Below, piece after piece: positions 24,601-36,600 of a stretch of DNA of 64,000 nt (the stretch's first letter is position 1; each line of letters starts with the position of its first letter). Under the pieces are notes generated by a model. The model had not been told where the DNA came from and made no database searches. It was given only the letters and a program-made list of their open reading frames with translations. The stretch is from Acholoe squamosa (Eukaryota > Annelida > Polychaeta > Phyllodocida > Polynoidae): NCBI GenBank assembly GCA_949317995.1, contig OX439048.1, forward strand, positions 25,301,495 through 25,365,494, given 5' to 3'. A program made the position numbers and the translations under genes.

Positions 24601-27600
24601 TTTATATTTAAATAGTATACTCACCAGCGCTACACTGGTGCATCATGGCGACAAAAATACATGGATATGGAGGCACGATGTGATCCTATGCCATTGTAGA
24701 TTTATATACAAGTGGTTAGCCTAAGTGTATTATGATAATTTCAGACTAAGAATTAGTGTCATGCTTTGATAAATGGATATCAGTTGCATGTGTCATATTA
24801 ATCCTGAACTGATATCAATACACCACGGGGAGGTTGCGAAAGGATAGGAATTGAGTTCTGTCTGACCTCGGGGATTCAATTCTCTGTTGTGTTAATTGGC
24901 CATAATAGTGGTTCAAGAGTGGACCCAATCATGAAACCAGTTCCCCCATCTTTTTGCAACACGGTCCAGTTCAAAGAAAGTCAATTCCATTAAAGTATAG
25001 GGTGGGAAGTGGCTTCTCAGCGTGGAGAATCGTGGGGAAGTGGAATGTGATCATGAGTAAGCTTCAGTGAAAATCCAATTTCCATTTTTTTTTTGCAACA
25101 GCCTCTAGGAAATGTTAGTCATATACGGACTGCATTTCTTTAGTCAAAGTGAATATAGCCAGAATCTTGGAATCTCACAACTATATACCTGCTCTTATCA
25201 TTGATACACTTACTTACGTAAAAAAGTACATAACGTCTACATATTTTGGCTGTTGTTGATTGACGCTTTTTGGTTGCAATTGCCAATCTATTGTTCTTAA
25301 TGGTAGACTAGAGGCATTTGACATATGCTGAGGCCTTCCCTATTCCCACTACTTAATATTTATTTCTCGCAATACCTGGTTTATTAATGGTGGATATGTA
25401 AATACATGTAGTTTCATACAGCTTGCTGACTCCTACGAGTGTTATTTTACCAAAGGCTATATATCCTCCACTTGCTCAACTCTTTAAGGGCTGCTGATGC
25501 AGGAATTATGATGCACCAATGAAGTGCTGGTAAGTCTGCTGGGTAGCACTTCATTGAAGCATCATGCCGATCCTCCAGGTGTCTATCAACCCTGCAGGGT
25601 CGGCATGGAGCCTGCATGTAACCCTGGCCGGTTACTAGCCAGGGTGTCCTCTGGACACTTCCTAACCCGCCTCTAGCTTTAACCCGCCTCTAAATTTGGA
25701 TCTTAATGCTATGGGACTTTTCAGCACGTGATAGCTGTCCAGAGGGCTGCGCCAGGGCTGCATTCGTGCATCATGATGACCAAGAAGCATCATACATCAA
25801 TGCATTAGCGACACTTTAGGGTTAATGTGCACTCTATCACAGATTGTTTTCGAGAAGTTTTACCTGTAGGGTTACCATATACACATGCCAGGGAGGAACT
25901 TCACCTGGGTACACTGTACATATGTCATACGACATGTTTAGCCTGTTATCTCCTATACTTTATGAGACACAGGTAATGTATACCACGTCGTGGTGAAATA
26001 TGTATGCAGAATAGGGTTATAAACAGATAAAACCTTCTATGCTGGTTTTAAAACTTGATTAATTCGCTGCCCATTAAACTGATTTATATTGCATACTTTT
26101 AATTATGGCATGCAGGTTGATTATGGGAGTAATGAGATGTCAACTCTTAATTATGGCATGCAGGTTGATTACGGGAGTACTGAGATGTGAAAAAGTGCAT
26201 AATGTTTTACTGGTGAGAACCCACTTTTCTGCCGGATTGTGTTCACACTAGGTTTACAGCACCGATGCAAAAGTCTTTTAGATCTGACTTACCAACTATA
26301 TTCATTTATTTCATAGAATAGTGGTCGCTTATGAATTGTTCATTGATACCTATTTCTAGACTATCAGAAATGTGATCTATGACAGAATTTACAACCCTGA
26401 AACTGCCTAAAGGCCTAATCCCACAACCCGAAAATGACCATAAAATCCTTGTGATTTAGGAATGCAGCATTTCTTACCGGATATTGGAGGTTATCTAACT
26501 ATCTGAGCCTCAACTGTGCTTTTTTGCTCATAACCCCAGTTCCTTATCCAGCCATAACGCACTCTGAGACCTTTTCTTCGTCTTCAAGAAGCTGCTGGTT
26601 TCAATCCGGACATGTTAATAAATTGGAGAAGTATACAATGTCAACTCCTCCATACATTTCCTGTTAAAACCGTTTAGTTTCAACGGGGAATCGATCCCCG
26701 GCCGCTGGGGCAGGAGGCAAGCTCGCTGTCCACTATACCAAGCCAACCGGTGATACAGAGCAATGTACATCCAGTATTTCAAAATTTTTTCCCACATACC
26801 TGATGTTTGCAGACCTCGTTAGCATAGATTTCAATGGAAACTGGTGGAGTTATTCACAGGAAAACATTGTTAGATATCCTAGATGAACATGCCATGCCAA
26901 ATTCCTCCATTTTCTTCGAAATAAATAAGAATCCATTGATTTTCCATAGCGATACGTGACTGACCCGGCTGACCTCCTTGCCGGAAGTGGGTTCAGCCGA
27001 AAGTAGGTCAGGTACATCGGGGGACCTATCCGCTTTGTCAACAAGACGAAATGGCTGTGTACCGGGCCGTGTGCATTGGATCGTTATGGAAAATCAATGG
27101 ATTCTTATTTATTTTGAAGAAAATGGAGACAAAATGTATGCAAACACCAACTAGAGATCGTATATTTGGCACTGCTAGAATAACAGGGCTTGACATCCTT
27201 GGATTATACCCGAAAATTCGTTGGAAAGACGAGGGTTTGACGAGTGGAGTAAAAACAATGGCTATGCTGGCTTGGCAAACCGTGCGGATAGGATGCGCTT
27301 ACAAAATGTCTTCTCCTGGATTAATTCTTGGGTTATAAGGTAAGAAATTAATACAAAATGGAGAAATATGTTAGATAAATACCTTAATGTATGTTATGGG
27401 AACGCACAAGTGGGTTTATGGGTTAATAATCCACTCTACCTTCGGGGTCGTGGATTATTAACCCATAAACCCACTCGTGCGTTCCCATAACATACATTAA
27501 ACGCATAGTAATATTGTCTAAGGAGAGCCTATAACATCTAAGGAGCCTGGCCAAAGTCTTGATTTTTATAGAGTAGAACATATCAAAGACTTTTTATATT

Positions 27601-30600
27601 TTCTTCAGAAAAGGTCAAAAATCTCTAAAATCTCTAGTTTGTCTAAAGTCATGATTTCCCAGCTAAATGATATATTTCACAATGATTTATTGCCCTATAA
27701 TGGCAATTGAATCCAAATCACAGATATCCAGTGGTCAAAAGCAGCAATAGAATCAAAATCACAGAGATGTACTGCCCAATATCGGCTAGCAGTGGGATTT
27801 GGAGTAGGTAGTAGTGGGGTGAGAACCCTTGTGATTTAGGAAATTGACAGGAGTCCACAACCAAACTGACGACTGCCGATATCTAGAATCACAGACATTT
27901 TTGGCCTCACGGCTAAAAAGGAATTAAAGTTTGAGAATTGAATTACTAAAATAACAACTGGCACCCCAAAATGGGAAATATTCTCGAGGCTGCGCTGAAA
28001 TTCCCATAGCAATAACACTGAGATTTCAACTTGTAGAGTTGTGTGTGATCGTACTGCATTAAGAAATAATCTCCTAAGCAAACCATAAGTGGACAAACTC
28101 TACCACGGCTATACTGACATCACCTCTACTCTACAATATGTGACCTCTCCACATCACACTATCTGTGGGAATCTGCCAGGCTGCACTGGTGGCGCCATGG
28201 TTTTAGAAACACTTAGTGCCTAAGCCCCACATCGACCACTAGGACAGTGGACAGGGGGTAGTATAGTTGTAGGAAGGGGGCATCCTAGGATTTTACTCTT
28301 CCTAGCACTTTCTGATGTAAGAAGGCCTACTATACTCCACCCACAACGGGAAGGAGGCAGATGGTGGGAGACATGATGGCTAGTTGGTAAAAGGTGTATA
28401 AGCTTCCCTAGCCTCAAACTATATTGGGTTGATGGCTGGTTCATATGCTGTGGCATCGGTTCTGACAAGTATTTGAAGGTCAAAGGAGTCATTGATAATT
28501 GAGATTGATGTAGTACATTGGTCTGGGTCTTTTTTCACCCAATGGGTTGCATTTTCATTCACTTGAAACAATTTCACGTGAATTCACCAGTAAAATCACG
28601 TGTTGAACTGGTGTCGTTCCCGTGAATTTAACACGTGAATTCACGGGATTCTGTGAGCAGAAATTCACATGGTATCACGGGATCACGTGAAATGACAGTA
28701 AATTCACGTGAATATTGAAAATACTTTTGCAAATAACCCCCACTTCTAACCTCATTTTAAGATTTGAAATCGATAGTTTGTATTCCTATGATGAGACTTT
28801 CCTCATTATATTTTTCTTTGATGTAGATCTAGCCTTGAAATGCCATCATTTCAATTGATAGATTCTGAGCAATATAGAGATTCACACAAAACTAGACACA
28901 TTGACTTATATTTTGATTTGAACCTTTATTTGGGTAATAAATACATCTAGAATGGGGGCAATAAATGGGGAAGGTGGATGGCACCCATAGGCTAAAAGTA
29001 GCTAAATTTTCGCCAAATTTTCACCATGTTTGTAATTACTTTCTCTTTCTAATAGTACAAAGAAAGCAGTCTTATAAACTAGCATAGGGTCCCATGCTAG
29101 TTTATGAGATATTTATCTATGAATCTACCATAGGGTTATACAGTGTTTTGCCATAATTTGCATGGAATCTCATTAAAGAGTAGCTAATTTTTTGGCTTAC
29201 TTTCCCAGAATATTTTCATCAACTTTCTGTACCCAGAAAATACATTATCATCATGTGGTCCCATGCACTTTTGAATCTTTTTTCCACATTGAAAATCTCC
29301 TGAAAATAATAGAATTACATCATGCAGGCTAAATACTGCTCATAAACCCACACACAGCCAGCTGGCTTTGTGGCCTAACTAGTTAGTGTGCCTGGTGTAG
29401 ACACAGAAGGTTGAGAGTTCACCTCAGCTTCATGGGCCTGCTATGATTTTGTATAGTCGTTCACTAGCCATAGAGAAGTACACATGTGCAGAAACCTGCA
29501 CAGAGAACATGATTGGCATTAGAGCCATCTACCTTAAAAAAGCCAGCATCAGCATATTGAATAGAGTAAGCTCCAACGCAATGAAAATATTCAGGTTTTT
29601 CATCACACATATAGTCTCGAACAGGTAAACAGGATTGGTGCCTAGCCCGTGCTAGATTTATTTCCTAATTTTGCCACAAGGGAGCACAAAGGAGCAAAAG
29701 AAAATCAAGGAACCCATTTGTGGGAAAGTTCCATGGTTTACTATGGTGAAGGCAGAAAGAACATACCATTCTTACACCAGAAGTTATAATGAAATAAATG
29801 GATGCATTTCAAGGCCAAATAGAGCTAGAACATATTGAGATTGGGGATATGGTTATAAATACTGATGGGTTCATATCTAGCAAGCTATTTCTCTCAAACT
29901 ATCAGGAGTATTTTCTTATGCAATATAACACTGAAAGGTGTGATCTCAATTTGATAATTGATTTTTAACATGGAAAACCATTTACCCTTACATCTACACT
30001 GCTATTACTACCATACATTCTTACATAGAGGATTTGAAGTTCTAGTCTTGGCCACCAGGGGGAAGGAACATAGCATAAAATGCCTTTGCAATATTATACT
30101 GTAATACACCATGTATAAGGCATGTCTTATATGCAAGAATTGCCCTTTGGTGCATCTTCTAGATGCAACAAAACTGGGAGTACATTTTCTCTCTGGGAGT
30201 AAATTTCCCCCAAAATCTCTGCAATATTCCCCCATCCACATTCAGTGGTAAAGGTGGGTGAAGGAAGCACTGGGATGGCTATTGGTTCTTGAATTTTGAA
30301 GATCCATTGATTAGAATAAAATATACAACATTTACATATCCTTTTATCATATTAGAAAGGTCTGGGTGTGCCTTAAATGTGGGGTGCACCTTATAGACAG
30401 GGTATTGTAACTACATTTTCTTTTGTTTAGAATTCAAGACTGCATGTCTGAATCTTTTTATTCAAATCTACCAAAAAAGGCATGATGAATCCAGGAATCA
30501 ACAATGCAAGCCTCTCAAAGTTTGGTTTCCCTAAATAGCCATACTTAATGTATCTTATTTCTGACAGAACATCTATGACAGCAATAAAAATATCATATGG

Positions 30601-33600
30601 GTGGCACCACTGTGCTGTTTTTCAGTTAGCCCTCTTCTCTGGAGTACCTCTCTTAATATGTGCTATCTAGCAGATTTCATCAAGCTCCTGTATTGCAGTT
30701 GACTACCTGCATAAAGAAAACAAAAGTACATGCCCGTGAGTTAAAGTCCACTGTGGGTAGTAGTTGGTCGAAAATCATAGAAGGTTTGCATATGACGAAT
30801 TTGGAGGTATTCCAGCCCCTACTATTCAAATTTTAGTTTCCCCCTCTATTTTTTTGGCTCAAAGTGTCAGGCTGGATGAGATCTTTGTGTTACATATGGG
30901 TTTTGATGGTCCCATATGAATATTTTGGGCTCCAGGGGGGTAAAATGGGCCCAAAATTGTCTGGGCGAAATTGTGTCTGGGCGAATGACATTTAGGGGCC
31001 TAAGTTACAAGCCATGTTGGGGGCTTCATTTCCTACAGAAACAATCATCATACCTCCATGAAAATCTCAGGTCCAGACTATTTTGACCCGTAGATTAAGA
31101 AAAACACATTATCATTTATGTCAGATGTGTCCTTGCTATCATAAAAGAAGCATACTTATAAGAATTATTTTTCATGATTCTGGGCACATGTCTGGGCGAA
31201 TGACATGTGAGGCCCCATATGCACACTTTCTATGATTTGTGACCAGTTATTTCAAGTGGAACATGAATCAGGGGCATAGGAAAAGGGGCACCAGCCTCAA
31301 TTATAAAGGAAGTTTATTTGGGCCCCTCAAAATTTGCAAAATATTCAAAATAAATTTAAATTAAACAAAAATTACTTTTCTACACAAATTCAAATGACCA
31401 ATGCATAAGACCACTGATAAAAATTCCGCTTATCTTAAAACAAGTCATCTAAATAATATTTTTGGGAAAGTTTTAGTTTAAATCAGTTTTATTATGGAAT
31501 GATAACAAATTAATCTACTACATGAATATCAATTTGTAAATTGGGTAGAATGACTTCTATATAATGAACCTCATTAGTGTATTACAAATTATTGGATAAT
31601 AGATTGTTTTTGTGTGTCTTTGATACTAACAGTGAATGACAGCATTTGCTTTTCATATTGATTTTCATCCATATGTGGTTGCCTCAGTGCAACAAGGTTG
31701 TATCTGCATATTTCAAGTTTTGCAGGAGAGGGAAAAGAGGGGTTGCAATCTGTCTATATTTCAGACAAACACATTCTATGATAATATAGCTTAATAACAG
31801 GGTTAGTAAAAACCGTTTGATAGAGAGGGGGTTTGTCCCAGAAACATCAATTGGATGATGAAAAAATGTTGACAAATATTAAAAAACATTTTATGGTAGC
31901 CAAATTAAAAAAAAGAAAATCGAAATGTTCCTAAAATATTTGTAAAGATGTGTAGAGGCAAGGAGAAAGGGTGCTCCATGCTAGAAGTCAACTTTAAAAT
32001 CCAGATCACTAGCTTTACAGTGATATATTGCATGAGAAGATACTCCTGTTAGTTTTGGAGGAATGGCTTGCTAAATATGGGTAGGTATGACCATTTTGTG
32101 AATGTCAATAAGCCATAAGTCCCATTGGTCATGAGATACATCTGTAATTAGCATAATTTATGCTAATTAGCTAAATAAGCATAAATTTTCATTCTTTTGC
32201 CCATAACTTTCGATGTAGAAATGGTATTTTCATTCTGTTTACACCATAGTGGACCTTATGAAATGTTCCTTCAAATGGGATCATCGATTTTCTTATTTAG
32301 AATGAAAATAATGTTTCCATGGCAACAGAAATCAACAAAAATGCCTATTTTGGCCCAAAAACATTCTTTTTAATGCCAAATATGGACCCTTTCCCCAAAA
32401 AATAGAATGTTTTATAAAAAATTATTGGATTTTCCATAAAAAAGTAGCCTATAGCAGTTTTAGGCATATTTTTCTTATTCTAGCCCATAGTAGTGCCCCC
32501 TGGTGGCTAAAACAGGTACTAAATCCTGCAGGAACCCTCATTTCTGCTTGCTGGCTCACAGATGTTCTTACATTCCCTGGCATAAAATAGAACCCAAGAT
32601 CTCGTGATATAGAGTCAAATGTGTTACCACTTGGACTATATGTTGATACTTCATTCATTACAAAGATATGCTTATAATCTAAGTGCTCACAAAGTTATGA
32701 AAAAATCTGTCAACTTTTGGATATGAATAATGTGACAAATTACTGCATAATCCTATATAATATTAAAGGTTCTGTATCTCAAAAATATGAATGGGTCCCC
32801 CACCGGCAGTAAGCTACAAGCCTATCCATTCCTCCAGCACTAGCTGACCCCTCCTTCTGCCCATAGTCCAAGGGAAATGAATCTGTTTACATGTGTTCAG
32901 TATGGACTATAGGTTGCAGTTATTATATGTACAAGTGACAAGTAATCAGGGATGGACTATAGTTTGGCATCATATAAATTTTGACGGCCATGCATCAAAT
33001 GCATTAACTCACCAACCTGAACCACTACATCCCAACTCACCAACCATTACATCCCTTGAAGGACCACTAATGCATTAATGCATAATGGCCATCGGTCATC
33101 ATGATGCTACATTCATGCATCATGACGACCATATGAGTTGATACACACACTGCAAAAGGGTCGGCATAATGCTCCAATTAAGTGTTTGAGAGCATGCAGA
33201 CTCTAATCCCACCTTACCAACCACTAAAATATAGAACCAGCCTGTACATAGCAGTGTGCGATGCCTACCCCGGTAGTGCTGACTGTCCAGGATCACCTTG
33301 TGCTAAAACTCTAACCCACATTAACAATTACTAAAATAAACATGTATACATATAAACCCAGCCTGTAAAATAGCAGTGTGTGACACCTACCAATGACTAT
33401 CCAGGATCGCCTTGTGTTAAATACCTAAAACCCAAAACCACCAATCACTCTGTATGTACCTGAAGTGACATGGGATGTGTAAAAGTAGACACCAGTAAAC
33501 AGAACAACGGCTGTGTAGGTATTACCAGTCTGCAACATGTGTATTTATAGCAGTAACTGCTCCAAATATAACAATACTATGTGACTGGGCTCCTAATATG

Positions 33601-36600
33601 GGAATGACTTGCTTGTTTTCCATTCTAAGACGCCAATTAGCCAATGCCATGTCACTTTGAACTCCTAATATGCACTTCATACATTGGTGCATCATGATGT
33701 CCAATGGACATGATGCATTAATGCATCAGAGGCCCTTGAAGGGTTAAGAGGTGTGTGCGGCCCTACTGTGGAGGAGGGGGTATGAGAGCTGTCAAAGTCG
33801 TGACCATTAGGGTGTGTTACAGTTAGGCCTCTGTAATGTCACAGGGTGGTTAGCTGCAGGCAGACATTGGCAACACATGGTTAGGTGACTACACCATGAG
33901 TAGAAGCTCCTCAATATATTAGAATATATTAGATAGGATATTGTTAGATGACTATATGGAATGCTCCTATGATTGGTATGTAAATTACATGATTTAACAT
34001 GTACAACAAGAGATTAAGATCTAATTGCAATGTGTGTATAGTTTTCAGGTAAGTGCATCCTAGTCATCTTACCCAAAGGTTAACTTAATGCATTGGTTTG
34101 TTTGCCCAAAAAGACCCATAAATATTAACAATCAGTAACTGTAACACATCCTATGAAGGGCCAAGTGGGGGGAGGGCAGGTCCTCTGTGTGTGTCTCAGT
34201 GCTATGGTCACATGACCAGTTCTGAAGGCCAGGTGTACGAGTCAAGCTGACCTGTTCACAGTTTGTTAGATGTGCTTGATACTATGGATAGCATTATTAC
34301 ATAGCTGTAATGGTTAAAGGCTATGGGCCACAAAAACCAAAAAAAAATCTAGGACTTTGCCAAGCATGTTGTAGAAATTCATTGTTTCTCCATACTATCA
34401 ACCATTCAGTGATCATGGTCACTGAAAAGCAATTATTCTTTGCTGGGTTTTTACTGGTGGGTGTTAGAAATGTTCATTTCCTGCTTGGGATATCAGAAAA
34501 AAATCATTGGCAAATATGTGCATACATGTCAAATAACAATTTTAGAGAACCTTTGAAAATTTTGAAAAAATCATATAGAGTAGAACGTGTTGTCCTCTTA
34601 CACCACTTAGTAGGATGTTGCCTCCAGGTCTTCATTGGTCCAACTTCATGCACCTATAAAGACAAATGGTATATCCATTACTCACTAGGTTATGCCAAAC
34701 CAAACAGAAGGAGGTAGGTGTGGACGTAGAGGGAGCTGGGTGTGGACATAGAGGGAGGTGAGAGTGGACACAGGGGGAGGTGGGTGTGGACACTGAGGGA
34801 GGTGGTTGTGGACATAATGGGGATGTGTAGGAAGATAGAGGGAGGTGGGTGTGGACACGGAGGGAGGTGGGTGTGGATAGAGAGGGATTTGGATGTGGAC
34901 ATAGAGGGATTTGGGTAGACCCAAAGGGAGGGCGGGTGTGGACATAGAGGGAGGTGGGTGTGGACCCAGAGGGAGGTGGGTGTAAACACAGAGGGAGGTG
35001 GGTGTGAACAAAGAGGGAATTGAGTGTTGACATAGAGGGAGGTGGGTGTGGATAATGAGGGAGGTGGCCGTGGACATAGGGTAGGTGGGTATGAACACAG
35101 AGTGAGGTGGGTGCTGACATAGAGGAAGGTGGATGTGGACACAGAGGGAGGTGGGTGTGGACAAAGAGGCAAATGGATGTGGACATAGAGGGAGATGAGA
35201 GTGGACACAAAGGGATGTGAGTGTGAACACAGAGGGATGTGAGGGTGGGCATAGAGGGAGGTGAGAGTAGAGAAATAGTGAGGTGGTGTGGACACAGAGG
35301 GAGGTAGTGTGGACACAGAGGGAGGTGGGTGTGGAAATGGAGGGAGGTGGGTGTGGACATAGAGGTGAGTGGGTGTGGACAAAAAGGTAAGTGGGTGTGG
35401 ACAAAGAGGTAAGTGGGTGTGGACATAGAGGGAGGTGGGTGTGGACATAGAGGGAGGTGGGTGTGAACACAGAGGAAAATGGATGTGGACATAGAGGGAG
35501 GGGAGAGTGGACAAAGAGGGCAGTGGGTGTGGACAGAGAGGGAGGTGTATGTGGAAATAGAGGGGGATGAGAGTGGACACAAAGGGATGTGAGTGTAGAC
35601 ATAGAGGGAGGTGGGTGTGAACACAGAGGGATGTGAGTGTGGACATAGAGGGAGGGGAGAGTGGACAAAGAGGGCAGTGGGTGTGGACAGAGAGGGAGGT
35701 GTATGTGGAAATAGAGGGGGATGAGAGTGGACACAAAGGGATGTGAGTGTGGACATAGAGGGAGGTGGGTGTGAACACAGAGGGATGTGAGTGTGGGCAT
35801 AGAGGGAGGTGAGAGTGGACAAAGAGGGAGATGGGTGTGGACAAAGAGGGAGGTGTATGTGGCCATAGAGAGAGGTGAGAATGGACACAGAAGGCAGTTG
35901 GTGTGGACAAAGAGGGAGGTTTATGTAGACATAGAGGGGGGTGAGAGTGGACACAAAGGGAGGTAGGTGTGGACATAGAGGGAGGTGGGTGTGAACATAG
36001 AGGGAGGTGGGTGTGAACATAGAGGGATGTGAGAGTGGACAAAGAGGGAGGTGGGTGTGGACACAGAGGGAGGTGGGTGTGGACACAGAGGGAGATGGGG
36101 TGTGGATGAAGAGGTAAGTGGGTGTGGACACAGAGGGAGGTGGGTGTGGACATAGAGGCAGGTGAGAGTGGACACAGAGGGAGATGGGTGTGGACATAGA
36201 GGGAGGTGGGGGTGTGGACACAGAAGGAGGTGGGTGTGGACATAGAGGGAGGTGGGTGTTGACATAGAGGGAGGTGGGTGTGTACAAAGAGTGAGGTGTG
36301 TGTGAACAAAGAGGTCAGTGGTTGTGGACAAAGAGGTAAGTGAGTGTGGACAAAGAGGTAAGTGGGTGTGGACATAGAAGGAGGTGGGTGTGAACTTAGA
36401 GGGAGGTGGGTGTGAACATAGAGGGAGGTGGGTGTGAACATAGAGGGACATGAGAGTGGACACAGAGGGAGGTGGGTGTGGACACAGCGAGCTTTGGGTG
36501 TGGACATAGTGGGGATGGGTAGGAAGATAGAGGGAGGGCAGGTGTGGACACAGAGGGAGATGGGTGTGGATACAGAGGAAGGTGGGTGTAGACACAGAGG

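Larger units (their letters stand above)
27501..30763. other. GAD intron 1, gene-free part
   Basis: Apart from the CACGTG cluster and the SINE-like fragment listed separately, only a short hairpin (ATAAACTAGCAT and its inverse, about 29076-29107) stands out. Confidence 0.4.
31247..34710. other. GAD intron 1, AT-rich, no gene
   Basis: Contains a short palindrome at about 32142-32164 (AATTAGCATAA and its inverse), the SINE fragment and CTCF-like motif listed separately, and repeat fragments between 33000 and 33745. No coding sequence is recognised. Confidence 0.4.

Noticed and set aside
26660-26757. Functional tRNA gene on the minus strand
   Set aside because: Only the T-arm and an A-box-like stretch fit; the acceptor and anticodon stems do not pair.
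27051-27338. 95-codon frame ending near a strong donor (GTAAGA)
   Set aside because: The frame stops before the donor and begins within an inverted-repeat element; no homology seen.
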